Shown here: piece by piece, positions 26,493 to 35,374 of the stretch
Layout of the letters: each line of letters opens with the position of its first letter
Position numbering within the stretch: the stretch's first letter is position 1
NCBI RefSeq assembly: GCF_002157465.1
Contig: NZ_NHOC01000008.1
Span: 57,691 to 121,690, forward strand
Direction: 5' to 3'
DNA: 64,000 bases
Origin: Butyricicoccus porcorum
Lineage (GTDB): Bacteria > Bacillota > Clostridia > Oscillospirales > Butyricicoccaceae
Translations under genes and position numbers: made by a program
Notes under the pieces: model-generated
Seen by the model: the letters and a program-made list of their open reading frames with translations, nothing else
What the model was told of the DNA's origin: nothing
The model's database searches: none

Positions 26493-27505
26493 AACTCCGT
26501 CCTCCAGTCCTCACAATACACAGAAACCGTCGTGCCGCCGCCCGCAGTCTTGCCCAGCAGGCAGCGTCCGTTTTTCGAGGCGCGCGCCGCCGCGCGCTGA
26601 CAGACATTGTCTGTTCCCGTTGTCTCTCTGACAAATGCCGACGGTGGGAATTCCCCCGGCACTTCGTCCAGCTCCGCCGCCGTATAAAACTGCGCAGGCA
26701 CATTCCATGCGCGTGCCAGCTCGCACACAGCCGGTTCATCCGCCTTCAGGTCAATCGATGCAACCGACGCCACTGCCTGACGCGCAATGCCCAGCTGTCC
26801 CAGAAGCTCCTCCACCCGGGCGTTTAATTGATCCGGCGGCAGGTCTCTCCGGCAGCCCACGCCGACATGCACGATACGCGGCACGAGCCACAGGGTATGC
26901 GCAAACGGACGTTCCGCCCGCTCATAAATTGAAATCAGAATGCCGTTTTCCGGCTGTCCCTCCGCCGTAATACCCTCCGGCAATGCGCCGGAAATCGGGA
27001 ACTCACTGCGCAGGCCGACCGAATCGCCGCGCAGCAGCGCGCCGGAAATGTACTTAATGCAGCGGATATCGGCGACAACACAGCCATGCTGCACCGCCCA
27101 GCTGTCTGCGGCGAATCGTCCGCGTCCGTCGGTCGCTGTCGTGATGACCGGAATTGCGTGCAGCTGTTCCGCCAGCTGTTCCGCCAGCTGGTTCGCACCG
27201 CCGATGTGACCCGACAACACAGGGATCACAAACCGTCCGTTTTCATCTACGACGAGCACTGCCGGATCGACATCCTTGCCGCGCACAAACGGCGCAACGG
27301 CGCGCACTGCAATGCCGGCCGCACCGACAAAAATCACTGCGCTGTCCTCCGCCATTGCGCGCGCGGCGAACGCACGCACTGAGTCATACGCCGCAAAGCC
27401 CTCCGCTTTCGCGTACTGCGTCACGCAGTCCTCCGGCATGCACGCGGCAATGCGCGCGCTGAGCGCGTGCCCGCGACCGGTAAAAGAAATAATGCTGATG
27501 TTCAC
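26489..27505 (-). CDS. cbiG: Cobalt-precorrin-5A hydrolase
   Basis: Opens the lactone and releases acetaldehyde. 338 residues. Three parts are visible: the N-terminal domain (SIISFTGRGHALSARI), the middle domain (VIFVGAAGIAVRAVAPFVRGKDVDPAVLVVDE; LSGHIGGANQLAEQLA), and the CobE-like C-terminal domain (VHVGVGCRRDLP; FYTAAELDEVPG). GTG start at 27505 overlaps the cbiF stop. Confidence 0.95.
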   Translation of the reverse strand: MNISIISFTGRGHALSARIAACMPEDCVTQYAKAEGFAAYDSVRAFAARAMAEDSAVIFVGAAGIAVRAVAPFVRGKDVDPAVLVVDENGRFVIPVLSGHIGGANQLAEQLAEQLHAIPVITTATDGRGRFAADSWAVQHGCVVADIRCIKYISGALLRGDSVGLRSEFPISGALPEGITAEGQPENGILISIYERAERPFAHTLWLVPRIVHVGVGCRRDLPPDQLNARVEELLGQLGIARQAVASVASIDLKADEPAVCELARAWNVPAQFYTAAELDEVPGEFPPSAFVRETTGTDNVCQRAAARASKNGRCLLGKTAGGGTTVSVYCEDWRTEF

Positions 27506-28257
27506 CGGCTCGCCTCGCGGCAGCCATGCGTAAACGACGGGTCGTACAGCTTCGAGCGCTCATAGCTGTCGCCCAGAAAACCGCCGACCGTAATCAATGC
27601 CGTTTTGGTGATGCCGTTTTCCTTCGCCGCCTGCTCCAGTCCTGCGACCGTTGTGCGGATAACTTTTTCATCCGGCCAGGTCGCTTTGTATACAATCGCC
27701 GCCGGGGTTTCCGGCGCATAACCGCCCGCAATCAGCTCCGCAGACAGCTTTCCGAGCATACCGGACGACAGGAACAATACCATTGTGCTGCCGTGCGCCG
27801 CGAGCGAACGAATGGATTCGCGCTCCGGTACCGGTGTGCGCCCCGCCATGCGGCTGAGAATCACCGTCTGGCTGACATCCGGCAGGGTATATTCCGCGCG
27901 CAATGCCGCTGCCGCGCCGCAGAATGATGAGACACCCGGACACACCTCATAGTCGATGCCCTGGGCATCCAGCCAGTCCATCTGCTCGCGAATGGCACCA
28001 TAAATCGATGGATCACCCGTATGCAGGCGGACAACCGTTTTGCCCGCTTTTGCCGCGGGAATCATGACGTCCATAACCTGCTCCAGCGTCATCGACGCGC
28101 TGTCATGGATGTCACAGCCCGCTTTCGTGCGCGCCAGATGCGCCGGGTTGACCAGCGAACCGGCATATACTACCACATCTGCCCGCTTCAGCAAAGTTTC
28201 ACCGCGCACGGTAATCAGATCCTCCGCTCCGGGGCCTGCTCCGACAAAATGAATCAT
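27502..28257 (-). CDS. cbiF: Cobalt-precorrin-4 C11-methyltransferase
   Basis: 251 residues. MIHFVGAGPGAEDLITVRG, YAGSLVNPAHL, RLHTGDPSIYGAIREQMDWL, and VCPGVSSFCGAAAAL are the tetrapyrrole-methylase motifs of CbiF/CobM. Overlaps cbiL by 4 bases. Confidence 0.96.
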   Translation of the reverse strand: MIHFVGAGPGAEDLITVRGETLLKRADVVVYAGSLVNPAHLARTKAGCDIHDSASMTLEQVMDVMIPAAKAGKTVVRLHTGDPSIYGAIREQMDWLDAQGIDYEVCPGVSSFCGAAAALRAEYTLPDVSQTVILSRMAGRTPVPERESIRSLAAHGSTMVLFLSSGMLGKLSAELIAGGYAPETPAAIVYKATWPDEKVIRTTVAGLEQAAKENGITKTALITVGGFLGDSYERSKLYDPSFTHGCREASR

Positions 28258-28937
28258 ATCTGTTTATCCTTTCCATGTCTGACCAGTACCACGGAAAAGT
28301 ACCCCGCGTCCGGATCAATTTCGTCCAGCGAGCGGAACACCCGCTCGTTCTGCATGCCGCAGTTTTCCACCATCTGTGCGCTGTCCCCGCGTGCACGCAG
28401 CTTGTCCCGCAGGTCACCCATCGACCTGCCCGCTTTCATGAATACCTTGTTGCCGGGAAAATCCAGGCAGGCATCGGCATTTCTATACGACGCAGGGACA
28501 ATCATCAGCGGCTCTGCGCCCTCGCACAGCGAATCGCCCAGCCGCGCCGCAACCGCACAGAATGACGGCACACCCGGAACGAGTTGTGCCTCATAGCCGC
28601 GCGCCAGCACACGCCGATGCACGTACATATAGGTCGAATACACAGACGGATCGCCCAGTGTCAGGAACGCCACTGTCTTCCCCTGTTCGAGCAGGGCACA
28701 GATACGCTCTGCCGCCTCGTCATGCTTCTGCGCGAGCAGTGCCTTGTCGCGCAGCATCGGCATCGAACAGGGAAGGATTTCCTTCCCCTCCAAATAGTCC
28801 GCCGCAATATTCTGTGCAGTCTGCCCATCAGGGACAGCAACCACATCCGCCTCCCGGATGATGCGCACCGCCTTGACGGTCATCAGCTCCGGATCCCCCG
28901 GGCCGACACCCACACCGTATAATACGCCCTGCTTCAT
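28254..28937 (-). CDS. cbiL: Cobalt-precorrin-2 C20-methyltransferase
   Basis: 227 residues. LYGVGVGPGDPELMTVKAVRII, FLTLGDPSVYSTYMYVHRR, VPGVPSFCAVAARLGDSLCEG, and VFMKAGRSMGDL identify CbiL/CobI. The ATG at 28937 overlaps the cbiD stop (ATGA); a longer reading is internal to cbiD. First SAM methylase in the operon. Confidence 0.95.
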   Translation of the reverse strand: MKQGVLYGVGVGPGDPELMTVKAVRIIREADVVAVPDGQTAQNIAADYLEGKEILPCSMPMLRDKALLAQKHDEAAERICALLEQGKTVAFLTLGDPSVYSTYMYVHRRVLARGYEAQLVPGVPSFCAVAARLGDSLCEGAEPLMIVPASYRNADACLDFPGNKVFMKAGRSMGDLRDKLRARGDSAQMVENCGMQNERVFRSLDEIDPDAGYFSVVLVRHGKDKQI

Positions 28938-30085
28938 TGCCTGTTCTCCTGTTCCCGGCGCGCCTCGATGCATGCAGCCGCACCGACTGTCTGCATCAGT
29001 ACGCCGTATGTATTAGTAAAGATGACATATTCCACCGCAAACGGCCTGCCGGCTTTCGTCGACGTCCGATGTGTCAGATGTGCCAGTATTTTATGTGAAA
29101 TGGAATCCAGCACCTGCCGGTCCAGTTTTTCCCGCTGTAAAATCTCGAGACAGGCATCCACCGTCACCGCGTCCATCAGCGCGCGCACAGTCTCCACCGC
29201 TGCGCCGCACAGTGCCGCATGTGACGCGAATATTTCCTGTCTGGCATCGGCATACGCGGAATGCGTCTGAAACACGCCCGCCGCCAGCTTGATGAGCTTG
29301 CCCGCATGCCCGACGAGCAGTACACCGCAAAAGCCGCGGTACACCGCATAGTCCAATGCCTCGCCGATGAAGTTGGAGCATTTCACGCCGCGTGTTATAT
29401 CCAGCCCCAGCGTGTCACGCGCAAAATCCTCGCCATAATTGCCCGGGCACAGCAGCAGCGTGCGCTCACCCGCGGCATACCGCGCGTCAATATCCAGATG
29501 TATCGTGTCAATCAGTGCCTGTTCGCTCATCGGCTCGACAATACCGCTTGTGCCGAGCACGGACAACCCGCCGACAATACCCAGATTGGGGTTAAACGTG
29601 CGCGCGGCAGTCTCTTCCCCATGTGGGATGGAAATTTCGACAGAAAACCCGCCGGTATAGCCATATTCCGCCGCGGTCTCCTCCAGCGCCCGCGCAATCT
29701 GCCGGCGCGGGCCGGGATTGATCGCCGCCGTGCCGACCGGCTGCGCCAGTCCGGGTCGCGTCACGCGCCCGACTCCTTTGCCGCCGTCGATGTCAATGCC
29801 GTGCGGAATGTTGCACACAGCGGCATACACCAGCATGCCGTGCGTGATGTCGGGGTCATCGCCCGCATCCTTGCGCACTGCACAGCGCACGCAGTCCGGC
29901 GTGCGCGTCATATCCTCTACATCCAGCAGCAGCTCAATGCCCTTCGGTGTCATCAGCTGTACCTGCCGCACCGGATTCCCAGTCAGCAAAGCTATGGCTG
30001 CGGCTTTCGCCGCCGCCGCTGCACAGCTCCCGGTTGTGTAGCCCAGCGCGAGCTTTTTCTGGTTTTTGACTACATACCGGTTCAT
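28934..30085 (-). CDS. cbiD: Cobalt-precorrin-5B C1-methyltransferase
   Basis: 383 residues. The signature YTTGSCAAAAAKAA stands near the N-terminus, DAGDDPDITHGMLVYA follows, then GVGRVTRPGLAQPVG, INPGPRR and LCPGNYGEDFA. CbiD is specific to the oxygen-independent route, which supports an anaerobic pathway. GGAGAAA upstream; starts one base after the cbiO stop. Confidence 0.97.
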   Translation of the reverse strand: MNRYVVKNQKKLALGYTTGSCAAAAAKAAAIALLTGNPVRQVQLMTPKGIELLLDVEDMTRTPDCVRCAVRKDAGDDPDITHGMLVYAAVCNIPHGIDIDGGKGVGRVTRPGLAQPVGTAAINPGPRRQIARALEETAAEYGYTGGFSVEISIPHGEETAARTFNPNLGIVGGLSVLGTSGIVEPMSEQALIDTIHLDIDARYAAGERTLLLCPGNYGEDFARDTLGLDITRGVKCSNFIGEALDYAVYRGFCGVLLVGHAGKLIKLAAGVFQTHSAYADARQEIFASHAALCGAAVETVRALMDAVTVDACLEILQREKLDRQVLDSISHKILAHLTHRTSTKAGRPFAVEYVIFTNTYGVLMQTVGAAACIEARREQENRQ

Positions 30086-30086
30086 G

Positions 30087-30938
30087 TTATTTCTCCTCCA
30101 GCAGGCGCAGCAGCTCCCGGCGCGCCCGCCCGATGGTCGCCGCCGACCGGTCGACCGGAATGCCGTCGCGGTCGGACAGAATCTCCATCAGATGCGCAAT
30201 GCGCGGCAGACGCAGGTTGTTCTCACGCAGGATATCCGGCCGCGCAAAAATTTCGTCCGGTGTGCCGTCCATCAGCAGCCTGCCCTCCTTGAGCAGATAG
30301 GCATAGTCACAATACAGAGGTACGATGTCAATATCATGTGTCGCCGCGATAATCGTTATCCCCATCTGGTCACGCATATCGCACAGCAGCTTCATAATAT
30401 CCGACACGCCCTTGGGATCGAGACCCGCTGTCGGCTCGTCGAGCACAATCACATCCGGCTGCATGACAAGCACGCCCGCAATGGCCACACGCTTTTTCTG
30501 CCCATAGCTCAGCGCATGTGTGGGCCGCTGCCGCAGCTCATACACACCGGTGCGCTGCATCGCGTCCTCAACACGCCGCCGAACCTCGTCCTGCGGCAGA
30601 CCGAGATTGACCGCACCAAAGGAGATATCGCGGTACACATCCGCAGAAAACAGCTGGTCATCCGGGTCCTGAAAGACAATACCAACACGGCGGCGCATTT
30701 CGCGCAGCCCAGCCCGCGTATAGCTGACCTTCTCGCCGTCCAGCAGCACCTCGCCCTCTGTCGGTGTCAGCACACCGTTCAAATTGAGAAACAGTGTGGA
30801 TTTGCCCGCACCGTTTGGCCCGATCAATCCGGTAATCTTTCCCTTCGGCGCACGGAAGCAGACATCATCCAGCGCCCAGCTTTCGCTGTGCTCATACCGA
30901 TAGCGCAGATGACGCGTTTCCAGTATCGGCTGTGTCAT
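30087..30938 (-). CDS. cbiO: Cobalt ECF transporter ATPase
   Basis: 283 residues. Walker A GPNGAGKSTLFL, Q-loop VFQDPDDQLF (typical of ECF ATPases), a divergent ABC signature LSYGQKKRVAIAG, Walker B VIVLDEPTAGLDP, and the H-loop ATHD. Energises cobalt uptake with CbiM, CbiN and CbiQ. The start at 30938 overlaps cbiQ; upstream in-frame residues lie inside cbiQ. Confidence 0.96.
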   Translation of the reverse strand: MTQPILETRHLRYRYEHSESWALDDVCFRAPKGKITGLIGPNGAGKSTLFLNLNGVLTPTEGEVLLDGEKVSYTRAGLREMRRRVGIVFQDPDDQLFSADVYRDISFGAVNLGLPQDEVRRRVEDAMQRTGVYELRQRPTHALSYGQKKRVAIAGVLVMQPDVIVLDEPTAGLDPKGVSDIMKLLCDMRDQMGITIIAATHDIDIVPLYCDYAYLLKEGRLLMDGTPDEIFARPDILRENNLRLPRIAHLMEILSDRDGIPVDRSAATIGRARRELLRLLEEK

Positions 30939-31717
30939 GCCGCCAGCCCCCTTTCCATGCAGAATGCGGCAAACTGGAGTGCTGCCGCCGCGGCGCACAT
31001 CAGATACACCGCACGTCCGCTTTCATATTCCTCTGCCAGCGTGCGCACCGACTGCCCGCCGCCGCGCGACTCCAGTGCCGCATAAACGCGGTCGGATTTC
31101 TGCCACGCGCGCACGAACAGCATTGCCGCCAGTGTCCCGGTAGAATGGTATACATTAACCAGCCCGTCATAACCCAGCCGCGACGTCTGTGCGGTGTGAA
31201 TGCGGTGCATGGTCTCATATAAGACAAAAATAAAGCGGTAAATCAGCTCCATCAGCTCGACCAGCAGCTCAGGTACATGCAGCTGCCGCAGCACACCCGT
31301 GATATCGGTCATCGGCGTATTCATCGCAAGGAAATACATGCTCGCAACAACACCCAGCGCACGCAGACAGATGGAAATGCCCTGTACGGCCGAAGCCGCC
31401 GTCACGCCGTATCCATGCGTTCCGAGTGAAATGCCCACCAGCATCTCTGTTCCCGGGTCATACCGTCCGATGAAAATCGTGAGTGTGGCGAGTATCATAA
31501 AGCCCGCCGGAACGAGCAGCATGCGGCGGAATTCACGCAGGCGCACGCCGCCCAGACACACGGTCGCCGCCCCCATTGCCAGAATGGTGACCACGCTGAC
31601 CGAAATGCAGTCCAGGCACAAACACAGTACGGTGGTCACCGCCATCACCAGCAGCTTGGACTGCGGCGACACATGCGCCAGCCGTGACGCATATGCATAC
31701 CGGTCGGTTCCTATCAT
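30935..31717 (-). CDS. cbiQ: Cobalt ECF transporter T component
   Basis: 260 residues with four to six hydrophobic segments (LLVMAVTTVLCLCLD; VVTILAMGAATVCLGG; MLLVPAGFMILATLTIFI). The coupling motif region includes AMLFVRAWQKSDRVYAALESRGGG, the ARG-type motif through which T components touch the ATPase. Overlaps cbiN by 4 bases. Confidence 0.95.
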   Translation of the reverse strand: MIGTDRYAYASRLAHVSPQSKLLVMAVTTVLCLCLDCISVSVVTILAMGAATVCLGGVRLREFRRMLLVPAGFMILATLTIFIGRYDPGTEMLVGISLGTHGYGVTAASAVQGISICLRALGVVASMYFLAMNTPMTDITGVLRQLHVPELLVELMELIYRFIFVLYETMHRIHTAQTSRLGYDGLVNVYHSTGTLAAMLFVRAWQKSDRVYAALESRGGGQSVRTLAEEYESGRAVYLMCAAAAALQFAAFCMERGLAA

Positions 31718-32022
31718 TTTTTGTCCGACTCCTTCTTTTCGTCCTGCGGTTTTTTTGCGGTCAGGCGACCGAGAACAAAGCCTGCCACACCTGCACCGAT
31801 TGCCGTCTGTACGCAGAACAGCAGCGATTCAATTTCCCCGGACGGCGGCTCATACAGCGAGGAAAACCACGGCTCATAGTCCGGGTTCTGCTCTGCAATC
31901 GCGTCGGTCGCCTGGTCATCGCTGCCGCCGTATTCTCCCTGGATAAATACCAGTGGAATGACCACAATGGCGACAACAAGCAGCAGCAGGACAAGATTCT
32001 TTTTCCAGATTGTCTGTTTCAT
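31714..32022 (-). CDS. cbiN: Cobalt transport accessory protein
   Basis: 102 residues with two membrane segments (LVLLLLVVAIVVIPLVFI and VQTAIGAGVAGFVLG) and an extracytoplasmic loop with EYGGSDDQATDAIAEQ, as in CbiN proteins that assist CbiM. GAGGAGGA precedes the ATG at 32022. It starts 10 bases after cbiM. Confidence 0.93.
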   Translation of the reverse strand: MKQTIWKKNLVLLLLVVAIVVIPLVFIQGEYGGSDDQATDAIAEQNPDYEPWFSSLYEPPSGEIESLLFCVQTAIGAGVAGFVLGRLTAKKPQDEKKESDKK

Positions 32023-32032
32023 GTTGTCCTCC

Positions 32033-32755
32033 TCACAGCACACCGAGATCGGTCAGCTCGCGGCTGCTGTATTTTTCCAGCACGTTGAACACGACCACTG
32101 TCAACAGGCCCTCTGCAACCGCAAGCGGAAGCTGTGTGACGGCAAAGATACCCATAAACTTGAGCACTGCGCCCGCAAGGGACGCGCCCGGATATGCCAG
32201 TCCCAGCTCAACCGATGTTGTGACATAGGTCAGCAGGTCGCCCGCGAAAGCCGCACAGAAAATCGCAGCTGCTTTTGGGCATCCGGTCTTTTTCAGTCCA
32301 CGGTAAATCGCCCACGAGCAGACCGGGCCGACAATTGCCATCGAAAACACATTGGCGCCCAATGTCGTCAGGCCGCCGTGTGCCAGCAGCAGCGCCTGAA
32401 AGAGCAGCACAATCAGACCCAAAACCGCGGTGGTCGTGGGTCCAAACAGGATTGCACTGAGGCCGACACCTGTCGGATGCGAGCAGGAACCGGTCACAGA
32501 TGGAATTTTCAGTGCGGACAGGACAAATGCAAACGCACCGCACAATGCGAGCAGCGTCAGATTCCTGGGATTTTCCTGCACATACTTCGAGATACGGCGG
32601 AAACCGATCACGACAAACGGCAGGCAGACCACAAACCAGAGAGCTGCCCAGCCCTTCGGCAGATAGCCTTCCATGATGTGCATCGCAGAGGCGCTCACGC
32701 CGAGCAGCCCGGCTGCCATGCAGGTCAGCGTAAAGATTTTTTCACTTCGTTTCAT
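32033..32755 (-). CDS. cbiM: Cobalt ECF transporter substrate-binding (S) component
   Basis: 240 residues. A 24-residue signal-like segment ends at SASA, after which the mature protein would begin MHIMEGYLP, the conserved N-terminus that coordinates Co(II). Later motifs: [20 protein letters not shown] and [16 protein letters not shown]. Several membrane helices. First protein-coding gene of the operon after the riboswitch and a short upstream reading frame. Its own ribosome site (AGGAAATGAA) is weaker than that of the upstream frame. Confidence 0.96.
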   Translation of the reverse strand: MKRSEKIFTLTCMAAGLLGVSASAMHIMEGYLPKGWAALWFVVCLPFVVIGFRRISKYVQENPRNLTLLALCGAFAFVLSALKIPSVTGSCSHPTGVGLSAILFGPTTTAVLGLIVLLFQALLLAHGGLTTLGANVFSMAIVGPVCSWAIYRGLKKTGCPKAAAIFCAAFAGDLLTYVTTSVELGLAYPGASLAGAVLKFMGIFAVTQLPLAVAEGLLTVVVFNVLEKYSSRELTDLGVL

Positions 32756-32800
32756 TTCATTTCCTCATTTCTGTCAATTGGTTTTCTCTGAACGCATATG

Positions 32801-32842
32801 TCAGGAATCTTTCCAGAAATGAGACCATTGGCGGTGACGCAT
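32801..32842 (-). CDS. Possible 13-residue leader peptide between riboswitch and cbiM
   Basis: ATG at 32842, preceded by AGAGGAGGTATATCG, a near-ideal ribosome site, encodes MRHRQWSHFWKDS and stops at 32801. It lies between the riboswitch (ends 32887) and cbiM (starts 32755). Its ribosome site can pair with CTCTCTA a few bases upstream (32854-32876). The ribosome site is the main evidence; no homolog is known to me. Confidence 0.4.
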   Translation of the reverse strand: MRHRQWSHFWKDS

Positions 32843-32886
32843 CGATATACCTCCTCTATGCTCCGTAGAGAGTGATATTATATTTA

Positions 32887-33051
32887 CAAAACAGGCAGGT
32901 CTTCCGGCTCAGGGTCATCGGATACCGGTGCCTTCCCAGGGGAACCTGTCCCCCAGTGACGTCTTACCGGCATCCTCACGCAATACGGCAGCGGGACTGC
33001 GCGGGATTCTCACCCGGCTTCTCTCTTAGCGCAAAGCTGCGGCCTGTTCTG
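32887..33051 (-). promoter_or_regulatory. Cobalamin riboswitch
   Basis: On the minus strand the sequence follows the AdoCbl riboswitch order: GCCGGGTGAGAATCCCG, GCGTGAGGATGCCGGTAAGAC, the B12-box region GTCACTGGGG, CCTGGGAAGG, and the closing GAGCCGGAAGACCTGCC. The outer stem P1 pairs CAGAACAGGC (33042-33051) with GCCTGTTTTG (32887-32896). It precedes cbiM and should repress the whole downstream operon when adenosylcobalamin is abundant. Confidence 0.96.
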
Positions 33052-33075
33052 TATCAAAAAGATACTGCTTCTTTT

Positions 33076-33942
33076 TTATTTGTCCAGACGCTGGTGTGCC
33101 AGTTCGGTCAGCGCGGCATAATCCGCAAGGCTGAGCTTTTCACCGCGCACGCGCGCGTCAAAGCCGCAGTCGGTAATGAGCTGCACAATCCCTTCCTTAC
33201 CCAGCGAGCCGCCGAGTACGGAGGAAAGCGCATTGGCAAGCGTCTTGCGTCGCTGTCCGAACGCCGCCTTGACCAGCGAGAAAAACAGCTTTTCATCGCA
33301 CACCGGTACAGGCGGTGTACTGCGCGGTGTCAGGCGTACAACAGCGGAATCGACCTTCGGCTGCGGCACAAAGCAGTTGCGCGGAACATCAAACAGGATT
33401 TCCGCGTCGGCATAGTAATCAATATAAATGGAAAAGGCACTGTAGGCAGCGGTGCCTGCCGGAGCACAGATGCGCTCCGCAACCTCCTTCTGCACCATGA
33501 CAGTGATTGCCTGGAACGACTTGGATGCCAAAAGTGCGGAAATCGCCGGCGTGGTGATATAATACGGCAGGTTGGCGCAGGCATATACCGGCGCATCACC
33601 GAACTTTTCGCGACAGATTGCTGCAAGATCACACTTCAGCACATCGCCCTGTACGATTTCAATGTTATCGCAGTGCGCAAGTGTTTCCTCAAGCACCGGA
33701 AACAATGCGCGATCCAGCTCAATGGCGCAGACTTTACCTGCGCGCTGTGACAGCTGTTCGGTCAGGCAGCCCATACCCGGGCCGATCTCCAACGCACAGC
33801 CGGTTTGATCTACGCCACAGCTGTCCGCAATGCGTGCAGGAACCCACGCCGCCGTCAGGAAGTTCTGACCCAGCGACTTGGAAAAGCGGAATCCGTGCCT
33901 GCCGAGTACCGCGCGGATATCATCTATATTACAAAGATCCAT
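33076..33942 (-). CDS. rsmA: 16S rRNA (adenine1518/1519-N6) dimethyltransferase
   Basis: 288 residues, typical length. FSKSLGQNFLTA at the N-terminus, SAM-binding LEIGPGMGCLTEQLS, DVLKCD, and the catalytic CANLPYYITTP. It dimethylates two adenines in the 3' end of 16S rRNA. Its stop is 25 bases upstream of the riboswitch with no clear terminator between, so read-through into the cobalamin leader is possible. Confidence 0.97.
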   Translation of the reverse strand: MDLCNIDDIRAVLGRHGFRFSKSLGQNFLTAAWVPARIADSCGVDQTGCALEIGPGMGCLTEQLSQRAGKVCAIELDRALFPVLEETLAHCDNIEIVQGDVLKCDLAAICREKFGDAPVYACANLPYYITTPAISALLASKSFQAITVMVQKEVAERICAPAGTAAYSAFSIYIDYYADAEILFDVPRNCFVPQPKVDSAVVRLTPRSTPPVPVCDEKLFFSLVKAAFGQRRKTLANALSSVLGGSLGKEGIVQLITDCGFDARVRGEKLSLADYAALTELAHQRLDK

Positions 33943-34016
33943 TCAGATTCTCCATTAAATTTCATATCATTGGTTCTATTTGTTTTCCCTTTCAGGAAAG
34001 TCTGTGATCGCTTAGC

Positions 34017-34045
34017 ATTATACACTGTTTTTCTGTTCTTCGCAA
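34017..34045 (-). promoter_or_regulatory. Promoter for rsmA
   Basis: Minus strand -35 TTGCGA (34040-34045), 17-base spacer, perfect -10 TATAAT (34017-34022), about 75 bases before the rsmA start. Confidence 0.7.
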
Positions 34046-34099
34046 TCACCTTCGGAATGCTCACAGCAGGACAGCAAGATTTCAAAACAAGTTCATAAG

Positions 34100-34134
34100 A
34101 AATCAAAAATCCGGCAGCGCTGTACGCTGCCGGA
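34100..34134 (-). terminator. Terminator after the G5/3D gene
   Basis: Perfect 9-bp stem CCGGCAGCG / CGCTGCCGG with a 5-base loop followed by ATTTTTGATTT on the minus strand, 22 bases past the stop. Confidence 0.88.
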
Positions 34135-34155
34135 TCAGGAAATGTCTCACATGAT

Positions 34156-35175
34156 TCAGTTCAGAATATAAACCTTTGCCGTCTGGCGGCCAAAGCTGTT
34201 GCACTGCGACTCCGAATTGAAGTAGAGGTCAATGCGGTTGCCCTTGATGGCACCTCCGGTGTCCTCCGCAACGGCATAGCCGTAAACCCAGGACTTGCCA
34301 TCCGCCGAAGTGATATACAGCTTCGATCCCAGCGGGATGACGCGCGGGTCAACTGCGATGGCACCGACACGTGCGCGGGTACCGCTGGCGGTCACACCAC
34401 CGCCGCTGTATGCCGTTGCTTCCACAGTCAGGACACGGGAATAGGCAACCGTGCCGCCTGTAGTGGCTACCGCCGGCTGTTTGGTGCCGTTTTCAACAAT
34501 CTTGGTGACCGGCTCAGTGACAACCTTCTCACCGACCTGTGCACAGGAAACCTGTACGCCGTCATGGTAGGTGTACTCCAACGTGATTTCCTTCACGCCG
34601 TTGACGCCCTGCTGTGCCACACGGCTCTCGCCGGTATACAGCTCGCCGGTCGAACGAGTCTCCGTGGTAAACGGAACTGCCTGTGTTTCTGTCTTCTGTT
34701 TCTTGGTGACACGGGTCACAGTAATCTGCGTCGGCTCGGTGATCTTCGTATCGAGCGACGGGCTGACCAGATCGTTCTCACCCAGTTCAATGCCTGCCTG
34801 ACGCAGCACAGCAGAGACCTGTGCGTCGCCCGTGTGGCAGGAAACCGTCTTTCCGTCCGCCACAACTGTGACGTCGTATTTTTCCTTAACCGTTACGCTA
34901 AATACATCATCGCCATTGTCATAGACCGAGACAATCGCATAGTCTCCGTCGCCGAACGACGAATGTGCCAGTGCACTCTCTGCATCCTCCTGATACAGGC
35001 TGACACGTTCTGTAGTCGTGCCGTCGGTGATTTCATAAATATCAACGCCTGCCGCCAGAACCGGAACGGTCATACTTGTCGTCAGAACGAGCGCTGCCAG
35101 CGGGACAGCACGGCGCTTCAGATGTACTTTTGCAAACTCATGATGAAAGACCTTCATCGATGTGAACAGGTTCAT
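34156..35175 (-). CDS. Secreted G5- and 3D-domain cell-wall protein (YabE/Rpf-like)
   Basis: 339 residues. An N-terminal basic region and hydrophobic segment (VPLAALVLTTSMTVPVLAAG) form a signal or anchor. One ubiquitin-like DUF348 repeat (YDVTVVADGKTVSCHTGDAQVSAVLRQAGIEL) lies at about 115-155, a G5 domain at about 165-245 (VTRVTKKQKTETQAVPF; VNGVKEITLEYTYHDGV), and a 3D domain at the end (VEATAYSGGGVTASGTRARVGAIAVDPRVIPLGSKLYI; YAVAEDTGGAIKGNRIDLYF) with the Asp residues that name it. 3D domains act as lytic transglycosylase-like wall hydrolases. AAGGAG precedes the ATG at 35175. A WalR-like box lies in the upstream region. Confidence 0.9.
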   Translation of the reverse strand: MNLFTSMKVFHHEFAKVHLKRRAVPLAALVLTTSMTVPVLAAGVDIYEITDGTTTERVSLYQEDAESALAHSSFGDGDYAIVSVYDNGDDVFSVTVKEKYDVTVVADGKTVSCHTGDAQVSAVLRQAGIELGENDLVSPSLDTKITEPTQITVTRVTKKQKTETQAVPFTTETRSTGELYTGESRVAQQGVNGVKEITLEYTYHDGVQVSCAQVGEKVVTEPVTKIVENGTKQPAVATTGGTVAYSRVLTVEATAYSGGGVTASGTRARVGAIAVDPRVIPLGSKLYITSADGKSWVYGYAVAEDTGGAIKGNRIDLYFNSESQCNSFGRQTAKVYILN

Positions 35176-35285
35176 AAAACTCCTTTCGCCAGATCCGCAC
35201 ACGAAAACCTGCGCGTATGCGGTGCCGCCGTCCCGGAACATCACCGTTGAACAGCGGTCAAAGATTACAGTTAAAATGCAAACAG

Positions 35286-35302
35286 ATTACAAATCGGTAA
35301 CA
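35286..35302 (-). promoter_or_regulatory. WalR-like box
   Basis: On the minus strand TGTTAC-CGATT-TGTAAT matches the published WalR (YycF) consensus TGTWAH-N5-TGTWAH at every position. It lies downstream of the -10, around +11 to +27, a position that would suggest repression. Confidence 0.5.
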
Positions 35303-35319
35303 CGCTTTAATTTATGTGA

Positions 35320-35348
35320 ATTGTAGCGCATAAAATGCATAAAGTCAA
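35320..35348 (-). promoter_or_regulatory. Promoter for the G5/3D gene
   Basis: Minus strand -35 TTGACT (35343-35348), 17-base spacer, -10 TACAAT (35320-35325). This leaves a 5' UTR of about 140 bases. Confidence 0.75.
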
Positions 35349-35374
35349 GGAAATCGCGAACTTTTTCGCCACTG

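Noticed and set aside
1316-31085. Numerous long + strand frames opposite the minus-strand genes (for example at 20989-22722 and 18997-20781)
   Set aside because: They are shadows caused by the GC-rich codon usage of the real genes; they lack ribosome sites and overlap conserved domains.
35176-35319. A c-di-AMP (ydaO) riboswitch in front of the G5/3D gene, as known for some wall-hydrolase genes
   Set aside because: The leader does not show the conserved ydaO core segments; the WalR-type boxes fit better.
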